A stretch of 64,000 bases of DNA from Chthoniobacteraceae bacterium (GTDB taxonomy: Bacteria; Verrucomicrobiota; Verrucomicrobiia; Chthoniobacterales; Chthoniobacteraceae), in NCBI GenBank assembly GCA_947449735.1, contig CANFTB010000001.1, forward strand, positions 1 through 64,000. The letters run 5' to 3'. Made by a program: the position numbers and the translations under genes. This document shows positions 1-7,044 of the stretch, one piece after another (positions within the stretch are counted from its first letter, which is position 1; every line of letters starts with the position of its first letter). Under the pieces are notes generated by a model that had not been told where the DNA came from, searched no databases, and was given only the letters and a program-made list of their open reading frames with translations.

Positions 1-24
1 GAACTTAGAGAGGGCGAGGAGTAG
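1..24 (+). CDS. C-terminal end of a probable VapB-type antitoxin (partial)
   Basis: The first 24 bases read in frame as ELREGEE followed by a TAG stop, and the stop lies two bases before the ATG of the PIN-domain toxin. Antitoxin genes normally sit directly upstream of vapC with this tight spacing, and short charged C-termini of this kind are common in them. Only seven residues are visible, so this rests mainly on position; the rest of the gene lies outside the window. Confidence 0.4.
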   Translation, partial: ELREGEE

Positions 25-26
25 CG

Positions 27-425
27 ATGGCTTGGGTGGTGGATACCTGCGTCCTGCTGGATATTTTCAGCGGCGATCCGCAGTTTGCTGAATCCTCCGC
101 AGAATGTCTGGCCCGGCATCTCTCCGATGGTTTAGTTGTTTCGCCCATCACTTTCGTCGAGTTGGCGCCTGCTTTCGGCGGAAATCTGAGTTTGCAAGAG
201 CAGTTTCTCGCCGAAGTTGGCGTGCAATGGCCGAGTCTTTGGACCGTGCGAGACACTTTGAGCGCCCACGAGCTTTGGTGGCGCCATCTGGAGAAAAAGC
301 GCCAAAAAGAGTCCCTGAAGCGCCTCGTGGCGGATGTCTTGATTCAGGCATTTGCGCGGCGGTTCCAGGGCTTGATCACCCGCAACCCGAGAGACTTTGC
401 GGGCGTGCAGGTGGTTTCTGTGTGA
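27..425 (+). CDS. vapC: PIN-domain ribonuclease toxin, VapC family
   Basis: A 132-residue protein of typical VapC length with a complete PIN domain. The four acidic metal-binding positions are visible: D6 in VVDTC, E45 in FVEL, D103 in VADV and D123 in RNPRDF. The C-terminal LITRNPRDF signature is characteristic of VapC toxins, which are Mg-dependent ribonucleases held inactive by a cognate VapB. The ATG is preceded by a good GAGGAG ribosome-binding site that overlaps the presumed end of the antitoxin gene, so the pair is probably translationally coupled. The RNA target cannot be inferred. Confidence 0.85.
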   Translation: MAWVVDTCVLLDIFSGDPQFAESSAECLARHLSDGLVVSPITFVELAPAFGGNLSLQEQFLAEVGVQWPSLWTVRDTLSAHELWWRHLEKKRQKESLKRLVADVLIQAFARRFQGLITRNPRDFAGVQVVSV

Positions 426-595
426 ACCGGGAGTTTTGCGGGGTAATCGCGATTGAGTGGGTGCGCTCGCTAAAAGCGTCTCGATGGATCGTCTGTAGAG
501 CCCGAGGAAAAGCGAGGAGCGAGGTTCATTCTTGCCCGAAAGGCGGAGCAGGTCGACCGCGGTTTCCCTCCATTTGATAAACCCGAAAACAGAAG

Positions 596-695
596 TTCAC
601 GCGGAGCACGGAGCCGCGGAGGGGGATAAATAATTTTGATTTATTGGTTTATATGATTTTTCTCCGCGCCCTCCGCGGCCCCGCGTGCGATCCCT
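596..695. repeat. Dispersed palindromic element, copy 1 of 4
   Basis: A roughly 100-bp element that begins TTCACGCGGAG, has arms rich in CGCGGAG / CTCCGCG, and ends near CCGCGTGCGATCCC. The GC-rich arms flank an AT-rich centre containing TTTTGATTTATTGGTTTA. The same layout occurs at 3760-3873, 10819-10917 and 46980-47070, so this is a dispersed element and not a simple terminator. It contains no reading frame. It resembles REP- or MITE-like non-autonomous elements; no terminal duplication was identified. Confidence 0.8.
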
Positions 696-731
696 TCTTC
701 TCTTGCGCTTCGGCGTTCGGGATAAACGCAA

Positions 732-773
732 AAGGCTCCCTCGGGCGCTTTTCGGGAGCGCCCGGGGAGCCTT
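732..773 (-). terminator. Rho-independent terminator of the sialate O-acetylesterase gene
   Basis: On the minus strand AAGGCTCCCCGGGCGCT pairs with AGCGCCCGAGGGAGCCTT (one bulged base) across a short CCGAAA loop, and TTTTGCGTTT follows. The hairpin begins about 24 bases past the esterase stop codon. Confidence 0.75.
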
Positions 774-796
774 GCAGAGGTTGGTTCAGACGCCGA

Positions 797-2365
797 TTAG
801 AACTTGCCCTCGGTCACCATGGGGAAGGTGTCCGTACGGAAGGGGCTCGCCGGCAGGTTGGCGCCGTTGAACAGGTTGGGTAGGGCGTCCTCGCGCCAGG
901 AGAAGCGCACCGCCACGGGTTTGGCGACGTCCTTGCTGCTGACCACGATGGAGGAGCCTTCGATGGTGGCTTCCGCCGGGCTAAACACCTTGTCTTCCCC
1001 CGCGATGGTGAAGAAGGAGAGCGGGCCGCCGTCCTTCGTCTTCAGGCCTTCGCCGTTTTCAAACGAGATCCGGATTTTACCGCCTTCCACCTTGGCCTCC
1101 TTGTAAAGCGGGCCGGAGTAAGTGAGGCCCTTGACCCCGTAATCCTTGCTGAGCGCCCACAAGGCAAGACGCTTGCCCACGTCCTGCTTGTTGGTGGGGT
1201 GAATGTTGTCGAGGTTGCCCACGTCCATCGTCACCGCCATGCCGGTGTGCGGCACTTTGCGGAGGGTCTCAAACTGGGCTTCCCAGAGTTCGGCGCAGGG
1301 GGTCGTGTCGGCGTTCGGGTTCTTGTTGTAACGGTAGGGGGCGATTTGGACAAAATGAAAGGGCATGTCCGGATGCTTGAAGTCCTTGCGCCAGTTCTGG
1401 ATCATCAGGGGGAAAATCGTCTTGTACTGTTGGGCGCGGCCGACGTTGGACTCGCCCTGGTACCAGATGGCGCCCTTGACTGCGAGGGGCAGAAGGGGGG
1501 CGATCATTCCGTTGTACAAGCTGGCCGGACGGTTAGGGCTTTTTTCCGGAGCCTGGGGCGGCTGGGGCGGGCGGGGAACGGGCTTGCCTTCGGCTTTTGC
1601 GGCAGCCGACTGGGTTTCCCAAGCAGCCTTCGCCTTGTCAAAGTTCTCCTTGGCCTTTACCGGGTCGTAAGCGGCGATCTGCTGCTCCCACCGGTCCAGC
1701 AACGGCTTGAGGGAAGCGTCGGCCTCCAGCGAAGCGCGGCTGGCCCAGGCTTCCGCGGGCGTTCCCCCCCAGTTGCTACCGAGCAGGCCGATGGCCTTTC
1801 CCTTGAGCTGCTGGTGCAATTCGCGTCCGAAAAAATATCCGACGGCGCTGAAATCTCCGACCGTTTCCGGGGCGCAAACCACCCACGCACCCTGAACGTC
1901 GTCCAGGGGGGCGTCGGCCGTGGTCTTGGTGACCTTAAAGTGGCGGATCAGGGGAAACTTGGCGGCGGCAGCCTCCGCCTCGAAGTTGTCGGACTGCTTG
2001 ACCGACCATTCCATGTTGGACTGTCCGGAGCAGATCCAGACCTCCCCGGTCAGAATGTCGCTCACCTTCAGGGTGTTCTTTCCGGTGACGGTCATTTCCT
2101 GCGCTTCCTTGGAAGCGGGGACGCTGATGGAAACCGACCACTTGCCCTTTGCGTCGGCGGTGGCCGAGGCGGATTTGCCTGCGATGGACACGGTCACTTT
2201 TTCCCCGGCGTCGGCCCAGCCCCAGAGGGTGGCGGGTTTGTCGGCTTGAAGGACCATGTGGTCGCTCAGGATTTTGGGGAGGCGGACGTCGGCGTGTGCG
2301 GCGGAGAAGGCGGAGGCCGTCAGGACGAAGGCCGTGAAGGAGAGTTTGCGGGAACGGTGTTTCAT
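797..2365 (-). CDS. Secreted sialate O-acetylesterase (SASA family)
   Basis: A 522-residue exported esterase of the sialate 9-O-acetylesterase family, which removes acetyl groups from sialic acids or other acetylated glycans. The chosen ATG gives a clear signal peptide (MKHRSRKLSF, then a hydrophobic stretch ending AAHA). Family motifs are SGQSNMEW at about residues 113-120 with the nucleophile S116, WYQGESN in the middle, and a late DNIHPTNK that supplies the catalytic histidine region. The frame is open further upstream, but that extension lacks family sequence and would bury the signal peptide. The start is preceded by a run of C instead of a Shine-Dalgarno sequence. The gene is monocistronic, divergent from the CinA/NadD fusion, and ends in a strong terminator. 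Confidence 0.88.
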   Translation of the reverse strand: MKHRSRKLSFTAFVLTASAFSAAHADVRLPKILSDHMVLQADKPATLWGWADAGEKVTVSIAGKSASATADAKGKWSVSISVPASKEAQEMTVTGKNTLKVSDILTGEVWICSGQSNMEWSVKQSDNFEAEAAAAKFPLIRHFKVTKTTADAPLDDVQGAWVVCAPETVGDFSAVGYFFGRELHQQLKGKAIGLLGSNWGGTPAEAWASRASLEADASLKPLLDRWEQQIAAYDPVKAKENFDKAKAAWETQSAAAKAEGKPVPRPPQPPQAPEKSPNRPASLYNGMIAPLLPLAVKGAIWYQGESNVGRAQQYKTIFPLMIQNWRKDFKHPDMPFHFVQIAPYRYNKNPNADTTPCAELWEAQFETLRKVPHTGMAVTMDVGNLDNIHPTNKQDVGKRLALWALSKDYGVKGLTYSGPLYKEAKVEGGKIRISFENGEGLKTKDGGPLSFFTIAGEDKVFSPAEATIEGSSIVVSSKDVAKPVAVRFSWREDALPNLFNGANLPASPFRTDTFPMVTEGKF

Positions 2366-2576
2366 TGCTGGCAGGGGGGGCTTTGGTTTTGGGGGATGGT
2401 TTTTGCTTGGAGGCATGTTTTTCGCGCCTCCGGAAAGGGAGACGGTGCTCAGGCCCCGGTCTAAGGGCAATCGCTTTTTGGATGCCCTCTTAGCCCTAGA
2501 GAGCTGGAGCGGAGGCTCAAAATGGGATGGTGCAGCGGTTGTTTCTTCGATACGAATCTGGTTCCAGCGACGTAAT

Positions 2577-3731
2577 ATGCTCAATCCGTTTGAAATTCTC
2601 CGGGACAGGGGATCGGCAGCGCCAAGTCTGTACGTTTTTGCAACGGGGGCGGCCGCCGGTTTGCAGCAGCTCGCTTGGGCGGTGCCGGGCGCCAGCGCTT
2701 TCTTTGCAGGGGCGAGTTTCCCCTACTCCCAGGAGGACACGCAGCGGGTGCTCGGGTTTACCCCTGAGGCGTATGTGTCGCAGGAAACTGCACTAGACCT
2801 CGCGCTTGCCGCCTATGTCAGGGCTTGGATCCCGGGGCGGAGCGCTATCGGGGTGGGGCTGACCTGTTCGGTCTCCAGTACGCAACCCCACAGAGGGGAA
2901 CACCGGATTGTGGCCGCGGTGTTTACGGAGTCCGTCTGTTCCGTGATGTCCGCGGTTATCCCGAAAGGGCAGGGGGCGGGGCAGCGGCTTCAGGACGGCG
3001 CTATTGCCGACAGAGTCGGACTGATCCTCGTGGCGCTTGCCCTCGGCGAATCAGACGCCGCGAGTTTGCTGGACTTCGTAAGCGGCCAGGGAGGCTCGCC
3101 CGAATTTGTGGCGGACGCCTTTCCCCTTGCGCGCGCCCGGCTGCTTTCCCGTCCGTGGTTTCGGGCTGACGGACACCGGGCTGTGCTGGATGAGCTTCCG
3201 CCAAGGAAGACGGTCTTTCTCGCGGGGGCCTTTAATCCGCCGCACGCCGCCCATTTTGGGGCAGCCCAAAAGGCGGTTGAAACGCTGGCGCTTCGCTACG
3301 GCGAATATCGCGACGCGGTGTTCAGTACCACGGTCAACCCGCCCCATAAGGATGCGCTCAGCGTCGCCGAAATGCTCCAACGGATCAGGCTGATGGAGGG
3401 GCGCGACTTTGTTTTAACCGAGGACGACCCCTTGTTTCTGGACAAGGCGCGCCGTTTTCCGGGAGCCCATTTCATCATGGGGGCTGATGCCTTGATCCGT
3501 TTTCTGGATCCGAAATGGGGGCAGCCGGTGCGCGGCATGCTTGCGGAGTTTGAAACCCTGCAGACCAAGTTTCTCATCCCCGGCCGCGTGGTGGAGGGCG
3601 CTTATGTCCAGTGGGAGCAGGTGCGTGAACAGTTTTCGGAAAGCCTTCAGGGATACGAGCACCTGTTCATTCCCGTGGACTTCCGGCAGGACCTGAGTTC
3701 CTCCCAGATCCGGGCGGAACAGCATCGCTGA
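2577..3731 (+). CDS. CinA-like domain fused to a NadD-like nucleotidyltransferase
   Basis: A 384-residue two-domain protein. Residues about 15-170 resemble the CinA C-terminal (PncC, NMN amidohydrolase) fold: FATGAAAG, AVPGAS and PYSQED occupy the expected order. The catalytic ESCTGG-type signature is replaced by ATGAAAG, so this half may be inactive or altered. Residues about 210-384 are a nicotinate/nicotinamide mononucleotide adenylyltransferase-like domain, with FLAGAFNPPHAAH at 214-226 (GxFNPPHxxH) and a C-terminal SSSQIRAE (the ISSTxIR-like motif). From memory, plants and some protists have proteins of similar architecture. The role is probably in pyridine-nucleotide metabolism or repair; the substrate is unknown. 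The ATG at 2577 was chosen because homology starts just after it and the upstream extension overlaps the divergent gene. No clear ribosome-binding site is present. Confidence 0.8.
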   Translation: MLNPFEILRDRGSAAPSLYVFATGAAAGLQQLAWAVPGASAFFAGASFPYSQEDTQRVLGFTPEAYVSQETALDLALAAYVRAWIPGRSAIGVGLTCSVSSTQPHRGEHRIVAAVFTESVCSVMSAVIPKGQGAGQRLQDGAIADRVGLILVALALGESDAASLLDFVSGQGGSPEFVADAFPLARARLLSRPWFRADGHRAVLDELPPRKTVFLAGAFNPPHAAHFGAAQKAVETLALRYGEYRDAVFSTTVNPPHKDALSVAEMLQRIRLMEGRDFVLTEDDPLFLDKARRFPGAHFIMGADALIRFLDPKWGQPVRGMLAEFETLQTKFLIPGRVVEGAYVQWEQVREQFSESLQGYEHLFIPVDFRQDLSSSQIRAEQHR

Positions 3732-3759
3732 CCCTGGCCGCTGAAGCCGGCGGCGGATG

Positions 3760-3873
3760 TTCACGCGGAGGCACGGAGCCGCGGAGGGAGATGAGTGAAT
3801 TTAATGTAAAATTTTTGATTAAATGGCTGACGTAAATTTTCTCCGCGTTCTCAGCGGCTCCGCGTGACATCCC
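3760..3873. repeat. Dispersed palindromic element, copy 2 of 4
   Basis: Starts TTCACGCGGAGGCACGGAG and ends CGGCTCCGCGTGACATCCC, with an AT-rich centre of about 60 bases. It has the same arms and polarity as the other three copies and lies just past the CinA/NadD fusion, in the gap before the convergent phnA gene. It is the longest copy because its central AT-rich part is expanded. Confidence 0.8.
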
Positions 3874-4002
3874 TCTTTTTTCTGCTCGACCGCACCGTTG
3901 TTTTTCCGTGCCAACTTTTGGAGCCGCTTGCCGATGATATCCCGCGCGCCTCTGGACCTTTCTTTGTGCGCAGCTTCAACTTTTAGCGCCGGGAGGTCCG
4001 GC

Positions 4003-4347
4003 TCAGGCCTTCTTTACGAAGCAGGCTTTCAGGCCGATTGCCGCGCCTTCAATCTTGCAGGAAATCTCGTGGTCGCCGTCCACCAAGCGAATGCCCTTCG
4101 CCTTCGTGCCTCCCTTGATTACCTGCGTGGATCCCTTGAGCTTCAAATCCTTGATCAGTGTGATCGAGTCGCCGTCCGCCAGGACGGTGCCATACGCGTC
4201 CTTTACCACCCGGGGGCCGTCCGCCTGGTCAGGCTGTTCAGACTGCGGAGACGCCGACCACTCGTGACCGCAGGTCATGCATTCCAAATGGCCAGCGTGT
4301 TCCAGAACGTCGTCCATCGTGCATTCCGGGCAGGCTGGTTTACTCAT
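4003..4347 (-). CDS. phnA: PhnA family zinc-ribbon protein
   Basis: A 114-residue cytoplasmic protein matching the PhnA/YjdM family over its whole length. An N-terminal zinc ribbon is visible (C6-x2-C9 and C23-x2-C26), followed by the PhnA domain with the hallmark DAYGTVLADGDSITLIKDLK and a C-terminal GLKACFVKKA. The family is named after the E. coli phosphonate region but is not part of the C-P lyase, and its exact role is unsettled. No phosphonate genes are nearby. The ATG at 4347 gives the usual MSKPACPEC start. Confidence 0.9.
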   Translation of the reverse strand: MSKPACPECTMDDVLEHAGHLECMTCGHEWSASPQSEQPDQADGPRVVKDAYGTVLADGDSITLIKDLKLKGSTQVIKGGTKAKGIRLVDGDHEISCKIEGAAIGLKACFVKKA

Positions 4348-4647
4348 AAGACCCGGAAGCCTACATTGAACCCGGCAGAGGACTCAACCGGCGTCTTATC
4401 ATCGGCCGTGCTTTTTGAGGGCCGGCCCGCATGTTTGAGGTGGATTCTCAAGTTGGGTCCCAGACTCAAGCGATGGGCTGCCCCCCGGGAGCGCGGAGCC
4501 CCAGCTCCGCAACTGGGTTCCAAATGCAACGGACAAGCGTGAAAGGCGAAACAGACCCTGTGCGTTCCTGGCGAGTCGGGTTAGAATATGGTCTCTGGAA
4601 CCGTCCCCAAAACGCGGTCCCTGTGTGTCCCGATCCAATCGCCCCCC
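4348..4647. other. Divergent intergenic region between phnA and the oligopeptidase
   Basis: No supported gene. It contains a perfect 7-bp hairpin GCGGAGC-CCCA-GCTCCGC near 4495-4512, and a C-run (4642-4647) that ends directly at the oligopeptidase start codon. Promoters for both flanking genes must lie here, but no convincing -35/-10 pair was found. Confidence 0.4.
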
Positions 4648-6786
4648 ATGATGAAATCCCGCCTCTGTGTCTGTTTAGCTGTTGCCGGCTGTTTCGGGGC
4701 GGGGTTTTTAGAGATGACTCCCATGAACGCCAAAGAGCCCGCGCCCAAGCCTCCCGTCGCCAAAAAAATCCCGACCGTCCACAAAATCCACGGTTATGAG
4801 GAGGTGGATCCCTACGCCTGGCTGCGGGATGACAGCCGGGAGTCGAAGAAGGTTCTCAAGCATTTGCACGCCGAAAACGCTTATGCCGACGGGGTCACCG
4901 CCTCGCAGGTCAAGTTTCAGGAAAAACTCTACGGCGAAATGCTCGCCCGCATCAAAGAGGACGACACGCAGGTTCCCGGTAAACGCGGCGAGTATTACTA
5001 CTACTACCGAACGGAGGCCGGAAAACAGTATCCCATCCGCTGTCGCAAACGCGCTGAAGCGTCCGCCGCCGAGGAGGTCACCCTGGATGAAAACCAGCTC
5101 GCCGAGGGGCGTGAGTTTTTTTCCTTGGGCGATTACTCGGTGAGCCTCGACGGAAACCTTCTCGCCTACACGACGGACGTTCTCGGCTACCGGCAGTATC
5201 AATTGCACGTGAAGGATCTGCGGACCGGTAAAACGGTCGAGAACATCGCAGAGCGCGTGACCTCGGTGACCTGGGCTGCGGACAACCTTACGCTTTTTTA
5301 CGTTCAGGAAAATCCCACGACGAAGCGCTCCGAGGAGCTATTCCGCCACGTGCTCGGCTCCGAAAAACACGAGTCTCTCTACGCGGAAAAGGATGAACTC
5401 TACGCGATCGAGGTCGCCCGGACGCGCAGCGACGCCTTCATCTGCCTCGTCATCCAGAGCCGCACCACGAGCGAGGTGCGCTACTTGTCCGCGACCGAGC
5501 CCGGTTCGGACCTGAAGCTTTTCCTGCCGAGGAAGGAGGGCCACGAATATTACTTCGACCATTCCGGGGCCGATTTTTTCGTAAGAACCAACGACCTCGG
5601 AAAGACGTTCCGACTGGTGCGCGTCCCGGTGGCCGATCCGCGTCCGGAGAATTGGAAGGAAGTGATCCCTATGCGCCCGGACGTGATGCTTGAGGAGGTG
5701 GATTGTTTCGCGAACCACTTCGTCGCCGTGGAACGCCAGCGGGGGGTGCCCAAGTTCACGGTGCACGATCTCGCGACCGGGGGCGTGCGCCCCGTGACCT
5801 TCCCGGAACCCGTCTACCTGGCGCATCCGGTCCAGAATTACGAGTTCGACACCCACCTGTACCGGTTTTCCTACCAGTCGCTCCTGACTCCGAACTCCGT
5901 CTATGATTACGATGTCCATGCCAGTACGCGGGAGCTCAAAAAGCAGCAGCCCGTTCTGGGAGGCTACGATCCGAATCTATACGCCTCGGAACGCGTCGAG
6001 GCGACGGCGGCGGACGGCGTCCGGGTGCCGGTTTCGCTCGTGTACCGGAAGGACCTGGTCCGCGACGGTTCACGCCCGATGCTGCTGGAGGCCTACGGTT
6101 CTTATGGGTTCCCGTACGACGTCGATTTTTCCTCCGAACGCCTGAGCCTGCTGGACCGCGGGGTCATCTGCGCGATGGCCCACATCCGCGGCGGAGGGGA
6201 CATGGGCAAGGACTGGCACGACCAGGGGAAGATGCTTCAGAAGAAAAACACCTTCACGGATTTCATCGCGTGCGCGGAGTTTCTCGTGGGCGAAAAGTAC
6301 ACTTCGAGGGAGCGGTTGGCGATCACCGGCGGAAGCGCCGGGGGGTTGCTGATGGGGGCGGTCACGAACATGCGCCCGGACTTGTTCCATCTGGTGGTGT
6401 CGTACGTTCCTTTTGTGGATGTGATGAACACGATGCTCGACGAGTCGCTTCCGCTGACCGTGGGCGAGTATCTGGAGTGGGGGAATCCGCACGAAAAGAA
6501 GGCGTATGACTACATGCGGAGCTATTCGCCCTACGAAAACATCGAGCGCAAAGCCTATCCGGCGATGTTGGTGCGTACCTCTTTGCACGACAGCCAGGTG
6601 GGGTACTGGGAACCGGCGAAATACGTGGCCCGCCTGCGTGAGATGAAGACGGACAAGAACCTGCTTATCTTCAAGACGAAGCTGGACCCGGGCGGCCACG
6701 GGGGCGCTTCCGGACGCTACGACCGGCTCAAGGACACGGCTTTCGACTACGCATTCATCCTCGGGCAGTTTGGGATCAAAGAGTAG
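4648..6786 (+). CDS. ptrB: Exported oligopeptidase B (serine peptidase family S9A)
   Basis: A 712-residue prolyl-oligopeptidase-fold serine peptidase. The N-terminal beta-propeller begins with HGYEEVDPYAWLRDD, and the C-terminal alpha/beta hydrolase domain carries S563 in TGGSAGGLL, D648 in SLHDSQ and H684 in PGGHGG. The triad spacing matches oligopeptidase B, which cleaves short peptides after basic residues. It differs from cytosolic E. coli PtrB in having an N-terminal signal-like segment (MMKSRLCVCLAVAG and onward), which suggests a periplasmic location. Two adjacent ATGs (4648 and 4651) are possible starts; both follow a C-rich tract with no Shine-Dalgarno. It is monocistronic and convergent with the rhamnose locus. 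Confidence 0.88.
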   Translation: MMKSRLCVCLAVAGCFGAGFLEMTPMNAKEPAPKPPVAKKIPTVHKIHGYEEVDPYAWLRDDSRESKKVLKHLHAENAYADGVTASQVKFQEKLYGEMLARIKEDDTQVPGKRGEYYYYYRTEAGKQYPIRCRKRAEASAAEEVTLDENQLAEGREFFSLGDYSVSLDGNLLAYTTDVLGYRQYQLHVKDLRTGKTVENIAERVTSVTWAADNLTLFYVQENPTTKRSEELFRHVLGSEKHESLYAEKDELYAIEVARTRSDAFICLVIQSRTTSEVRYLSATEPGSDLKLFLPRKEGHEYYFDHSGADFFVRTNDLGKTFRLVRVPVADPRPENWKEVIPMRPDVMLEEVDCFANHFVAVERQRGVPKFTVHDLATGGVRPVTFPEPVYLAHPVQNYEFDTHLYRFSYQSLLTPNSVYDYDVHASTRELKKQQPVLGGYDPNLYASERVEATAADGVRVPVSLVYRKDLVRDGSRPMLLEAYGSYGFPYDVDFSSERLSLLDRGVICAMAHIRGGGDMGKDWHDQGKMLQKKNTFTDFIACAEFLVGEKYTSRERLAITGGSAGGLLMGAVTNMRPDLFHLVVSYVPFVDVMNTMLDESLPLTVGEYLEWGNPHEKKAYDYMRSYSPYENIERKAYPAMLVRTSLHDSQVGYWEPAKYVARLREMKTDKNLLIFKTKLDPGGHGGASGRYDRLKDTAFDYAFILGQFGIKE

Positions 6787-6810
6787 CTTGGTCGGCGGTG
6801 GGGGCTTTTG

Positions 6811-6837
6811 GTTGGGAGTTGGGAGTTGGGAGTTGGC
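6811..6837. repeat. Short tandem repeat (GTTGGGA unit)
   Basis: Just past the oligopeptidase stop, a 7-base unit GTTGGGA repeats nearly four times without interruption. It lies outside any gene. Such simple repeats can change copy number by slippage; no function is apparent. Confidence 0.7.
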
Positions 6838-6952
6838 CGGGGACGAGCACAGGCAGCGGAGTGACCCCTCACCTCAACGAACGGAATTCTGAAGGTGGGA
6901 TCCCTCCTGCCTATATCTTGGCTACGGTCGTTCAAATCTGAAGAACCCGGGG

Positions 6953-6992
6953 TGCAAAAAGGGGCGTCGCTTTTGGCGGCGCCCCTTTGCAA
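6953..6992 (-). terminator. Terminator at the end of the rhamnose locus
   Basis: On the minus strand TGCAAAGGGGCG pairs with CGCCCCTTTTTGCA (extra T residues on one side) around a GCCAAAAGC-type loop, with a T-run inside the descending arm. It lies about 50 bases past the rhaD stop and could also end transcription of the convergent oligopeptidase gene. Confidence 0.7.
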
Positions 6993-7044
6993 TGCAGCGG
7001 TGGCGGCTTGGCGGAACAGGTCCCGACAAGCCGCGACGTTTTTC

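Larger units (their letters stand above)
426..796. other. Intergenic region holding a palindromic repeat and a terminator
   Basis: No convincing gene lies between vapC and the end of the sialate esterase gene. The stretch holds repeat copy 1 (596-695) and a strong hairpin terminator at 732-773, listed separately. The short reading frames on either strand have no recognisable domain. Confidence 0.6.

Noticed and set aside
1199..2464. A 421-codon plus-strand open frame opposite the sialate esterase
   Set aside because: Antisense shadow; the minus-strand protein has signal peptide and active-site motifs.
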